Positions 25,129 to 36,700 of a stretch of DNA of 64,000 nt are shown here, in pieces. The notes beneath the pieces were generated by a model. The model was not told the origin of the DNA. It was given only the letters and a program-made list of their open reading frames with translations, and ran no database searches. The stretch covers positions 6,162,212 through 6,226,211 of the forward strand of contig NC_031478.1 of the NCBI RefSeq assembly GCF_000006565.2, given 5' to 3'. Numbering within the stretch: position 1 is the first letter of the stretch; each line of letters opens with the position of its first letter. The translations under genes were made by a program, and so were the position numbers. The DNA comes from Toxoplasma gondii ME49 (lineage: Eukaryota > Apicomplexa > Conoidasida > Eucoccidiorida > Sarcocystidae).

Positions 25129-28100
25129 CTGTACAGACAGACATATAGGTGTGCTTGTAACAGCATGTCTCTACCGATGCATCTTCCAGTATGTGCGTAA
25201 GCATGCAGACAGATAGACATGTAGATGCGTTTTTGTGCAACAATGCGCAGTGCTTACGCTCGCCATATATATATATATATATATATTATGTATATATCTG
25301 TATAGGTGCGGGTGAGCTTGTTTGTAACAGTATTTATTACGTACATAGGCAGACGTAGGTGAGTTTCTATCGATTCGTGTGTATCTCTAGTTAATGTTTT
25401 ATGTTGTATGTACTCTACAGAGTCAGAGACAGTCTTGTGGAGACCCTATCGCTTTCTTGTTGACTTTTTCCTCTGTCTCTTTTGTCTCCCCTCGCCAGGG
25501 TACGATTGAGTGATTCGCAATGAACATGCGTTTCTCGTGAACCTCGGCGGCCGCAGTGCATGCGGACTCGTGTTTCACTTTCGCCCCTCTGCACATGCAA
25601 CGGCTTCCACTTTTTCGCCTTCCTTGGTGGAGACTGGTCGAGCGGCGCTTGCCGTTCTGCATGTCCAAAAGCCTCTCGCTTTCGACTTTTCCTTCCGCGC
25701 ACCGCCATTCTCGCTTTTACTTTTGAATGCGCCTTTTGTAGGTCTGGGAGAAGACGGGAACCTGGCGGCGATGACGCGCGAACTGCTTTTCCTCGACTAC
25801 GCCTTGGAGCAACAACAAGGCGTCCTCATTCAAGGAAACGCCGCCAAGTTTTCTCTCAAGCAACTGGTAGTTGCCCTGAGAGAACTGCTTCTCACTCTCA
25901 GCGCCCACCAGCCTGTCAACCTGGAACTGCGGTAAGCGGGGAAAGACATGGAGAGGCAAGAGAAGCGAGGAAGGAAGGAAGACAACTCGAGACTTCTGCT
26001 TCGTTTCACAAGTGCTGTCTCGCTTTCGCCCCTCCGTCTCTCTCTCTCTTCGTTTCTCTTGCCTTCCTCTCTGGTCTTCTCTCGTTCCCCTCTCTTTTTC
26101 GTTTTTTTTCTGCCTGCCTTTTCCTCCTCTCTGCGCCTCAAGCCTTCTCGGCGGTCAACTCGACAGCGCCCCCTTTCCTCAGAGCCTTTGACCAGTTCCA
26201 GCCGCGTCTGGTTCGTTGTTCGGCATCCTCGCCTTTCTTTTCCAGGTCGATGTACGCCGACTGGGCGCATCTGGGGGATGCGCTGGCTGCATGCAGCGAA
26301 GGAGCGATTTCCTGTTCTTGCGTCTTCGACGCCCGCGAGGCGGCGCTGTTGATGAAGGCGCTGACAGACAGAGTCGTGCGCTTTGTCGGCGGCACCGTCG
26401 ACAGCGTCCAGGAGGAACTGGGGAGAAAAGCAGTGTATCTGGGGAATCAGGTAGGGACTGAGAAGAAGGTTCTGGACGTCTTCGTCGACGAAGTCTTGCG
26501 CGGCAGCGCTCTCTTCGCTCTCTCCCTCCTCGTCAAACGGCTGGAGCCTCTTCTGCGAAACGCCGCGATGCTTCCCCCCTGGCAGCTCATCTCCATCGTC
26601 GAGCGAGTGCAGGGCGAGCTCGTCTCCATCGATCACTTAAAGAACATTCAGGTAAGTCCCGAGTTGGCCGGCCGCTGAGTCGAGAGAGAACACAAGAAGC
26701 GTTTCAGCGGTGTGGGGAGAGGCGAACTTATCGAGACGGTCTCGACTCTCACCGGCTCTGTTTCTTCTCTTACGGTTGGGTGCTGGTCTGCCTTTCATGG
26801 TACTTTCTTGCTGCCGTCTTTCAGTCGCATGCACGCGTTTGAGGTGGCTTGCTTTCTCGTTCCTTCTGCCGCTCTTCGTCAGTCGTCTCGCGTTCCTCTC
26901 CTCTGTCTTGTCTCCCCTCGGTCTTCTTCCTTGCCGTGCCAGTTCCTCCTGCTTCTTCCTCTTTTCTGTGCTCGCCTTCCCCCTTCTCTGTGCTCTCTTT
27001 CTTGCTACTCACGTCAGTAAATTTCCTCCTTGTGCCACTGGGATTCGCTCCTTTCCTGCCTCCATGCCTCGTATCTTCGCCACTGCAGGACAAGGTCTTC
27101 GAGACTCCAACGGTGCTGCTCTGCGGAGCAGTGAGTGGAGAAGAGGAGATTCCTATCGGAGTTCAAGCTGTCCTGGTCAGGTCGGCCGCGGTCTCGCCGG
27201 ACATTCTTTCTCATGTCGCCGTCAGAGCGCGAAACGCCCATGTCCTCGTCGCTGTCTGCTTCGAGGCGAAAGTCGCCGACCAGCTCGTGAGAAACACCAG
27301 GCGATGCGAGGCGTCAGAGAGAAGCGAAAAATGGCTGAGAAGAAAACTTTGAGAGAGACGAGATGCCGAAGCATGAGACAGAGTTCCGCCCTGTCAAAGC
27401 AACCGTCAATAGACGATTCGCGTGACGTCTTCATCTTTAAAATCGTTCTCGGTCCGAGACGCCTTCGCCTCACACATTGCGCTCTCACTTTCGTCTCTGA
27501 CATCCCGCTCCTTTTGTCCTCGCTCTCTCCTCCTCGTCTCGCTCTCTCCTCCTCGTCTCGCTCTCTCCTCCTTCCTGTCTTTCGCCTCTTCCTCGGTACT
27601 CTCTTCGCTCTTGTGTCTCTCCGGCCAAAAAAACTGTGTGGGGCCGCAAACCTTCTCCCTGTGTCGCTTCCGTCTCTCTTGCAGGAGTCCTTCAGTCAGT
27701 CGTGGGTGGAAGTTTTGTCTGCGAAGGACGGCAGCGGTTTGGAGGTGCATCCGGCGACGCGGCCGAATGCAATGCTGGCTCGGCGCGCAAGCAAACTCTT
27801 CAATCGACGCACATCTCAGGAACTCTTCAGTGAAGCGAGTCTCCTTGGCAGAGGCGCGTCGTTCGTCGAGGAGGCGCGCAGACTCCGCAAGCGGACAGCA
27901 AGTGTCTCCTCGGCCAGCGACGGGGACGAGGAACGGCTTGGCGACCTCTCGGAGGACTCGGATCCCGACGACGTCATGCAGCTCAAGAAAACCAGCTCGC
28001 AGTGGTGCATCCCCATGAGCAAGTTCAACAAGTAAGTGACTGACGACCGGAGAGAAAGGAGAAGAAAGGGGAGAAAGGAGAAGAAAGGGGGAGAAACGAG

Positions 28101-29872
28101 GAGATGACGGGGAGAAACCGTCGACTGTGAGAGGTTGCGAGACGCGAAGCGGGGCTGTTCTGAGACAGATCACGTGGAGAAAGTCGCATTTCGGAGTCGA
28201 CTACGGGAGCAACGTTTTTCTGGAGCGTTTCCGCAAGACTGTGCGTCGTTTGGTGTTCGAGGCCATCCTTTTGGTGAAAAGAAAACGCAGAACAGAAGCG
28301 TCGAGCGTCTGTATGTCAGGTTTGGCGTTGCGTCGAGATCCCAGTTTAGATTTTGAAATCTTTGTGGAGGTCTCCTCTGATGCGCACAACTCTTGGGTTT
28401 GGTTTTTTTTTGTCTGGTAATGCATGCTTCGTTTTTCATTGGTCGCTGCGTCACTTCTGTATTTCTTGGGTTTGGTTTTTCACCGGTCGTGCTTCATCCC
28501 TCGTTGTCCTTTTTTTCAGTGTTTCTTGTCGTGTTTCCCTTGCGTTCCTCTGCCGTAACCGCCATGCGTTTTTCGGCGTCCTCTCGCTTCGCTGTTACTC
28601 CGTTTGTCTTCGATTTCCACCGTCTCTCCGGCTGCCTTTTCTCTGACGTTCCTGCGTCCCCGCGCGCTTCTCTCGCTGTGTCAGAAAGCTTGTAGGCAGC
28701 AAGTCCAGCAACATCAAGAAGCTGGCTGACGCGCTGGATCCCTCGGTGCTGACGCCGCGGTCGGTCGCGCTGCCTTTCGGCTGCATGCAGAAAACGCTGT
28801 CTGCGAGCCCAAATCAGCCGCTTCTGTCCGAGTTGCGGCAGACACTCCTCGACCTTTCTCCGAGCTCGGGGACGTCCGAAGCCAGCCAGATCTTCGAGAA
28901 AACGCGGGAGATTCTGGCGAAACTGTCTGTGCCACCCGCCCTCCTCGAGGCCCTGCAAGAGTGCATGCGAACCGCAGACGAAGAGGCGCGGCAGCGACAG
29001 GGGATGGACGGCGAGACTCTCGACAAGACTCTCGGCGACCGGCCGTCGCTCTTCGACTTGTGGCAGACAAGTGGAGAGACGCGGTGCGCGGAAGCCGTCA
29101 AGGCGGTCTGGGAGAGTCTCTTTGGACTGCGACCGTGGATCAGCTTGACAAAAGCCGGAAGAAAATACTCGGAACTCAACATGGCCGTCCTCGTGCAGGT
29201 AAGCTGCGAACAGGCGAAAACAGCTTCACGAAGGCCGAGTCAACCTTGTCTGCGGGATGTTCAAAAAAGAGGAAAGACGCGCTTCTCTCCTCAAATGGAG
29301 TCTCGGCAGCCAGGCTGCTCAGCGAGACAGAGACTCGTCGAGGACTAGGTGTACATCTTCCTCAGGGAACGCAGAACAGGAGTGACGCGCAACGTCGATA
29401 CAGGCGTACACCAAGACAAACTTCACATATTTAGAGATCTACAGACTTCAGTCTATCCAGACATGCAGACGCGTAGACGCATATAAATCTCTATTTGCGC
29501 GTGGATGCATATTTATGGGTGTAGAGGGCGAATGGAGGGGAAACTGAAGGAAGTGAAAAGAGAAGAGAAAAGTGACAAAAACATTTCCGAGAGCCACTTT
29601 AGAGAAATGACCAGGCGTTGGGTAAAGAGAAGAACGCCACAAGGCTTCGATTATCGCGAGTGCATGCGGTATTGCTTGAAGACCTCCAGCTCGTCTCGTA
29701 GTCGAATTTTTCGCATGCACAAACAACTCGAAAAGGACCTTTCTCATACCCCTCTCGAACGCGCATTGGCTCGAGCAGAGAAGAAGCGCAAACACAGTTT
29801 GCTTTCTTCCAATTTTTCGTCCTGTTTCTATCAACTTCTTTGGCGCATGCGTGCATACACACACGCCTGTAC

Positions 29873-29915
<43 letters not shown>

Positions 29916-30345
29916 CATATATGCTTATGTATATATATATATATATATGTATATGCGTTTATATAGAGAAGGAGAGAAAGCTTGCGATCTATGTAGGGCA
30001 GTGGGTCTTGAGACTGAAGCATCAATACATTTAGGGGGATTGGGTGCATTTGAGAGCGAATTCCGGATTCCTAGAGAGGATGTATTTCCTCTTTGTCCAT
30101 CAGGAACTGATGCCCGCGCACTGCGCCTTCGTCCTCCACTCCAGAAATCCATTCTCCGATGAAAAGGACGAGATGTACGGCGAGCTTGCACTCGGTACGG
30201 AAGACCTCAGAAGTCCAAGCATCCACATCCGTCTCCCCTTTGTAATCTCTGTTGACGTCCGTCTCTCTGTCTCTCGAAATGTCCTTACTCGATTTTGCGT
30301 GGAATCTGTGTCTCTGTCTCGTCTTGTCTGCATTCGGATATGAGT

Positions 30346-30376
<31 letters not shown>

Positions 30377-31948
30377 TGTGTGTATGTCTTCAGTTGGGTT
30401 TGCGTGCAAAGATTTATGCATGCTTGAGTGTATTTACGTATGTGTGTACATTTTTTTTTGAGTACACAGTGTTACTTGCGTGAAGGCGTTCTCCCAGAGC
30501 TGCTTGCAGGCAGGTCGGGGGGCTTGGTGGCGTCTGTGTTTTTTCGTACAGAGGCAGCATCGCAGGTTGCTTTGTCTTTTTGTGCGTGTGTGAAAGCAGT
30601 GAGTTGTTTGCGGAGACTTGATTCTGTCTTTCTTCAGGACTGGGAGAAGCGATCGTGGGCAACTACGCAGGACGCTCTCTCGGGTGGCGCATGAAGCGCG
30701 GAGGCGAGCCGGTGGTTGTCGCGTTTCCTAGCAAAAGCGAATGTCTCATCTGCCCCCCATGTCTCATCTTCAGGTCCGCCTCTCTTTCGTCATCTCCTTT
30801 TCTTTGTGTTCTCTCTCCTGTTTCTTCTTCTCTCCCTCTGCCGTCTTCTCTCCTTGCTGAGAGTCGCACTTGCTTTCGTTTAACCTCTCACGGTCAGTCG
30901 TTCGCGTTCTCCCGATCTTCCCGCGGTATCTCGCTTCTTTCGCTCGAGTTTGTTGTCTGTCGTCCTGAGTCTTTCGAGAGTCTTCTCGACTTGCCTTCTT
31001 CTCTCTCCGTCCATTTGTCTCTCTGGGGCATGCGATGTGTGGGTGTGTTTTCTTCTCGGCGTCTGTCTTCTCGCGTAGGTCGGACTCGAACGGCGAGGAT
31101 CTGGAGAATTTCGCAGGGGCAGGGCTCTTCGAGTCTGTGCCTGCTTTCCAGAACCGTGTGCAAAGAGTCACTTACTGGAATGCTCGCATCATCACAGATC
31201 GCGACTACCGGATGCGTCTTCTCAAGCGCATTGGCGAGGTACAGCTATCAAAGAAAACGGTCCAATGCAGCCGTTTTCTCTCTCTCTCTCTGTCTCTCTG
31301 CCGGTCGCGCATCTCCAGCTCTGCCATCTCCTAGATCGACATCGTTGTCTGCGAATCTCTCGGCATTTCTGCCTACCTTGTTTCCATGTCTCTGCGCGCG
31401 AGATTCCTCTGGCGATCCATCCTCTCTACGTCTGTCGTCTGTTTCTAGCTGACTCTGTCTAGATGCATGCAGGGCGTTCGTTCACCAGTGAGTGCTCCAC
31501 ACCTGTGTATCGCGCGTCGGTTCCTCTCTGTCGGTCGACATCTCTGCACTTGCCTCTGCTCTGTAGATGTCCAGAGGGAAACGCATACCTGAGTAGGTAG
31601 CCGCATAGACTCACGGGCATTCACCAGGTCAGTGTGCGTTACCTCAGTTCAAAAACGTGAGCTCTTTCTGCAGACTCGCCCAGTGAGATACCCTCGCGTC
31701 CATGGATGTACTTGCTTGCGAGTGGACGTTCGATGCGTCCCCCGGGCCGTCTGCATCATGGCGCGCTCTCAGGTGGGCAGTGGCGTCGGTTTCTTCTCTC
31801 TTCATTCTCTTGTCGCCTGCGAAGTCGCGCTGCGTGTCTGCAGCTCGCGTTTCTTGTCGAGGATAAATACGCGGTGCCCCAAGACATCGAAGGAGTCGTC
31901 GTCGGGGCAGAAACAGTTGCCCTTGTTCAAACGCGAACGCAAGTCTGA
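17414..31948 (+). CDS. GWD: Alpha-glucan water dikinase (GWD/R1 type)
   Basis: Transfers the beta-phosphate of ATP to glucosyl residues of amylopectin, opening the granule for degradation; in this lineage it should act in the cytosol, and no targeting peptide is seen. Eighteen exons: 17414-17652, 18308-18682, 19019-19415, 19782-20095, 20377-20808, 21321-21552, 22474-23172, 23616-23828, 24622-24808, 25742-25931, 26246-26651, 27089-27286, 27685-28031, 28685-29198, 30104-30194, 30638-30773, 31079-31238, 31844-31948 (1744 aa). Three CBM45-like modules cover about 15-670 (FMHWG, LTLYWSG, VLHWGLL, each with a later W-containing [20 protein letters not shown] or [11 protein letters not shown]). The GWD core has [17 protein letters not shown]. 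The phosphohistidine is His1270 in [12 protein letters not shown]. The ATP domain has [28 protein letters not shown] and DIEGVVVG, ending VQTRTQV. Potato GWD is about 1460 aa; the extra length is the added module and linkers. The start follows a probable 5' UTR intron. Confidence 0.95.
19499..19587. repeat. (AT)n / TATG microsatellite in GWD intron
   Basis: Mixed AT and TATG units in the intron between 19415 and 19782. Confidence 0.85.
20994..21022. repeat. (AT)n microsatellite in GWD intron
   Basis: Pure AT run followed by a short GT run, in the intron between 20808 and 21321. Confidence 0.85.
22271..22326. repeat. 14-bp pyrimidine tandem repeat in GWD intron
   Basis: Four exact copies of CTCTCTTTTCTTCT in the pyrimidine-rich 3' half of the intron before the exon at 22474. 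Confidence 0.85.
23364..23418. repeat. (AT)n / TAGA microsatellite in GWD intron
   Basis: AT run with TAGATA interruptions in the intron between 23172 and 23616. Confidence 0.85.
25005..25128. repeat. Long compound (AT)n / CATATATA microsatellite in GWD intron
   Basis: About 120 bases of ATATAC and (AT)n units, the longest such tract here. A second tract follows at about 25265-25298 in the same intron (24809-25741). Confidence 0.9.
25265..25298. repeat. (AT)n microsatellite in GWD intron
   Basis: Second AT tract of the intron between 24808 and 25742. Confidence 0.85.
27521..27573. repeat. 19-bp pyrimidine tandem repeat in GWD intron
   Basis: Two full copies and most of a third of CGCTCTCTCCTCCTCGTCT, in the intron between 27286 and 27685. 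Confidence 0.8.
29877..29956. repeat. (AT)n microsatellite pair in GWD intron
   Basis: Two AT runs separated by a short GTAGTCATATATGCTTATG spacer, in the intron between 29198 and 30104. Confidence 0.85.
30343..30373. repeat. (AT)n microsatellite in GWD intron
   Basis: Pure AT run in the intron between 30194 and 30638. Confidence 0.85.
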
Positions 31949-32122
31949 GCACACAGGATCGTCTTGATGCGTCTCGACCTCGCTCTCGCGACTCACTTCT
32001 CCGGAGAGACGGAAAAACGGTGCGAGTCAAGAACTCAGGAAACCCCCAATCCGCAGCTTCTACACATCACGGTTCAGGCCGGTCAAAGAGAGAGCTACAT
32101 ACACATATACATATATACATAT

Positions 32123-32153
<31 letters not shown>

Positions 32154-33725
32154 TCATTATACATGTATAATGTTGTGTATGCATGTATATTTTTTTCAGT
32201 GCATGCGTTTTTTACGCTGAGGGAGACAGCTGAAACTGCGCTGGTCTGCGTCTCTGGCGAACGTGCAGAGACGCCGACGGCGCACACGAGTGGGAAGAAG
32301 CATTTGATTTTCAGTGCATGCAGAGGTTTATTTTTTTCAGTCTTTCTCTCAGGGAAAGCGTGGGTACACAGAGAATCCTTTGGCCGTCGAGGGGTCTGCG
32401 CGAATTGCGTATGTTTTGTAGACCGACGTTCGACTTTGTTATCACATCTTTCTTGCACTTTCCAGATCGTGTCATCGTGTGAATTCGAGAGGAATCTGTG
32501 CAGAGCGATTCACAGGCCAGACGGCTGGTGCAAATCCTTTGTGAAGCGTCGTTCTTTTCGCTTCTCAGCCCCTGCAAAACGTCGTGTCTTCGAATCGTCG
32601 CTTGTGAGCTCCGAAGCACGCATGCGTTTTTCTCGGATGCCGCAGCGCATGCAGTTTCAGAAGTGCCGTTGCACTTCGGGTCTCTCTTCTCGGGGGGGGC
32701 CGGGACTCAGGTCAACACAAACTGTGTCGTCTTTCTTGGAAGGCGAGGGACAGATGCTGAGTGTGGGGAAAAACTGTGAGGCTTCCTGTGCACAAACGTT
32801 TCAGTGTCCCCCGAGACTCGAGGCAGATATCAGCCGAAAGGCGGAGGCAGGTGAGAGGGAGTTTGAGGCCGGCGCGCAACGCGTTCGACTCTCTCGGGAC
32901 TGTCGGCTGGCCATGGCCAGCTAAAAACGCGATGACAATCTACGCGTGCAGGAAGCGAGCGTCTGGGGACTTCCCTACACAAACGCTTTTGCTGGCGACT
33001 GTCGCCTTCATGTGCTACCCTGATGGAGGAAGGTTTTCCCCTCGATTTAACGTCCCCGCGTGCATTTCCGGCCTTCATGTACACATGCAAGACCGCCATC
33101 TGCCGCTGAGGTCGGGAGCTCTGCATCGACTCGGAATTCTGCGCATGCAGAAGAGACACGAATCTGCGAAACTGCTTCCTGCTTCCGAGGCGACGAAAGC
33201 ACTGCCAGAATGTCGCGGAAAAGTCTCAAAAATCGCATTTCTTGAAAAGGAACCCGTTTCCTCTCAACACAATGCGGCAGCGTCGGAGCATGCCGTCCCC
33301 CGCAAAAACGTTTCGCCGATCTCTCGCAACCACCTGGCACATCACCACAAGCGGTTCTTCTGAAGATTCGAACGTCCCCGCCTCTCGTGAAAGAAAGCCG
33401 CTGCTCTTCTACCTCGAAAAAACCGTTATTCTTATGTATATCTATATATGGTTACAGCATCTATTTATATAAGTCGACACAGACGCATGCACGCAGGATT
33501 GAAGCGCAAGGTTCGACGCACAGGGGCCAGGAAAAGGCGGCCTTCAAAAGTCACTTTGTCAGAAGAGCAGAAGACTTTGGAGAGAAATACGCGTTGCATG
33601 CAAACGTACTTTCTTCTTCCCGGAGCAATGCATTTACGAAACTCACAAAATGCCCAGATCACTCCCCGCAAAACAGTTCCCGCGGCGCACGAGAAACGCG
33701 CAGTTCACGTTTTTTCTGAAAGTCT
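31949..33725. other. Tail-to-tail intergenic region, GWD and eIF5B 3' UTRs
   Basis: About 1.8 kb between two stop codons on opposite strands. No supported gene: a 253-residue open frame at 32163-32924 (+) has no recognisable motif and uneven composition. The stretch holds TGCATGC heptamers at 32200-32206, 32315-32321 and 33595-33601, and the only long AT microsatellite of this window that does not fall in a modelled intron. Confidence 0.6.
32098..32154. repeat. (AT)n / TACATA microsatellite downstream of GWD
   Basis: TACATATA units followed by a pure AT run, starting 150 bases after the GWD stop codon. Confidence 0.85.
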
Positions 33726-36700
33726 CTACTGGATGCCAAGAATCTTCTTCAAATGGATAACCGTCTTCCAGTCGTCCTGCATGCACATACACACAAAAGT
33801 TCAGTAGAACCGGGATGAGCCTTGGTGGCGCCCGTGCACATCCACGAATGCTTTTGTCGCGTTCCTTTTCTTGATCCCTCAACCCTCTGGCACAGCGCTC
33901 TTCAAAGGGCCTTAACTGGAGAGAAAAGAGACAGAAAACAGCTCGGACCTTGAACGATCTTCCTGCTTGTCGAGGTCTCGTCACCGCGACTCTGACGACA
34001 ACCACACAACTCCTCTTAGGTAAAAAATGTGAGTAAACCTCACAGGAGACCGGGAAGCCCGCGGTAAATGTGCAGGCACATTCATCACTTTCGCCGAGCA
34101 TTCCGATGGGTTCCGCGAAGTTCAGAAACGGTGGGCGTTCTCGCGAAAATACCTTTAAAGATGCATGCAACTGGAGGAGGTACCGGAGCGGCTTATATAC
34201 GGTAGCGGAACCAAGCGCGCCCCCTGGAACGTTTCCGTCGTGTGGCGCGTGGAATCTGCATTTTTCGTGATATCCGCGTCCTTCATCCCCGACAGAATCT
34301 CGCAGAGCCTCTCGGCATCACTTCGAAGGCAAAGAACCGCAACAACTAACAACTCACCTTTGACATTTCGTCGCGGAAATGCTCCTTCAAACAGTCGATG
34401 GAGTCTCTCGTCAAGCGACTAACAAGCTTGTTTTTCGCGTCGAAGTGTCGACCAATCATCACCGTCGGTTCTCCAGCAATCTTTACACACACCTCCTGGC
34501 CCTTCGTTGCCTTGTCGCAAGGCTTCTTGTTCACCTCCAGAGACACCACGCGACCGATACGCAGATCCTGAAGAAATCGGAGGAAAACAATGCGCAAAAA
34601 CTTATGCAGAGACACACATGCACACAACTGTATACATATATATATATATATATATATGCATTTAAATGTATTCGATGTAGCGGACTACATGTGTGTTTTT
34701 GTCAGCGTGTTTACGGGGGTGTGAGAAACGAATTGGGATTTCTAGGAGTGTTCGGTTGGGTTTCTGAGGAACGCAAGTGTAGAACGTCTCGCGCTTCTCC
34801 GAACAACAACCGAGGCACTGAGGCTTTTCTCTCCGCATCTGGGCATGCATTGTGCTTCATAGAAAAACGAAGCAAATGCGTTTCAAGAGCGGCATTCACA
34901 GGCATACGTATACGCATACCAGGACGCACGTACACAAGACACACACACACACAGACATCCATACCTGTGTAGACAGATATACACATTGTATCTATTAATA
35001 TTATATATCCTTCAATGTGGCTGTCGCTGGAGCAAGACTCCTGTTTGTCTTGCATGAAACTCGAGAGGCTCAAATGTCGTGAACGGAGGTAGAAAGACTC
35101 AAATCCCCTTCTAAATAGACGCCATGAATTCCTTTGCATCTGCCTGACGTATCAAAAGACTTATGTCGCTTCAGAACTGCGAAGGCGCTCAACGCGGCTG
35201 CAACCGAGCACTTGCATCCATGCACACACATGCATACACACTCAAAAAGACGGATACACATTCACATAGATAACGGGATTGATTTAAATCTATGCATACA
35301 CACATAGATAGACATAGCTAGACATACACACAGAGATCTACACACAGAGATACAGACATGTGCACATGCGAATGTGTATTTGTGTGGAACGCGTTTGTAG
35401 AAAATACCCGAGAGAGAAGTGGACGAAGAAACCTTACCCCTTTATCAGGAACGCAGAGGGGTGTCCCGACTTTGAGGATTCCTTCTTCGACAACGACGCC
35501 GAGAATTAACGGGTCTTTCTTGTTAAAAATGTACTGCGGCAAGACTCCCAAGATGCACGGGAAGATCGCCTCCTGTGCAACGGCCTTCCTGAAAGGAAAA
35601 CGCAAGGAAGAGGAGAAACGTCGGTTCATGTCCGTCGACATGCGTCACTAGCGCGGGAGCCGAACCGCCAAGAAGACGCTGCGCAAACCATGCCGTTTGA
35701 CGCGGCACTCGCCTTCGGCCTCTCTACGCAGTTCTACGCGTCACGCGACTGTGGCGACCTGGAGGGGTCTCGAGACAAGAAGCGATCCCTTCAGGTGCCT
35801 TCGCTTTTGACAGAAAGAAATCGGCGTCTTCACAACACAGCGTTGTCGCAGTGGTAGAAAGGACTTCTGAACGAAGGAGGTGGACGCATGACTGTCGCAC
35901 GCGTCGAGCCCAGAAATCCAAAGTCGCCCACAGCCTTCAAGGGAAACCGAGAAATCATTTTTGCGCTTGACTCTTCAACTCCAACCACGAACGAGGCCGG
36001 AGTTGTACACACACCAGCGCACGGAACGCGAAAATGAATTCGGCATGAAGCAAGCCACAAGCCGCCACCGCACAGTTGTTCTCCAGCCGACGTCCGCCGC
36101 ATGTCTCCCCAGAGACATCAAGGGAGACAGCGATCTTGTCAAACGACCCGTCCGCGTCGTCCGTGAACACGAGCATGTGATGAACGAACAGATCCATATA
36201 GGCATGCAAATACTTTCACACAGGCCAGTCCGCGTGAGTCGGAAACTCCTTGCACTGGGAAGGTCGACCTCAGTTTCTGGGAGAAAGTGTACGCTGTTCT
36301 ACTAGGGGACAAACAGGTGGACGCTACGCAGCAGTCCTTGCATTTGTCTCCTAACAACCAACGTGGAGAACCTCCCTTCTACGCCCTTTCTGCAGATGCG
36401 AGACCGCGAAAACCTCAAAGGTCGACAGTCACACATATATCTGTACCTGGGCGACATGAACTTCGAAGTGAGGCCTTGCGTTCGGGCCTTGCCAGGCGCG
36501 CGGAGGCCAAGCAGCGCCGACAGACGAACATACACATACCGTTCACAGCGCTACTCGATAGAGGAAACCGACGCGAACAAGGCGAGGTGAAAAGCAGAGC
36601 GTAGGGATGGAGAGAGACGCGCTTCAAGGCCCCAACTCCGGCAGAGACACGTACTTTTTCTCTTCTTTCATGCTCTGGAAATACGCAGTGAACTCGTCGA

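Noticed and set aside
32163..32924. 253-codon open frame after GWD on the plus strand
   Set aside because: No motif and no splice partner; it lies where the two convergent 3' UTRs are expected.
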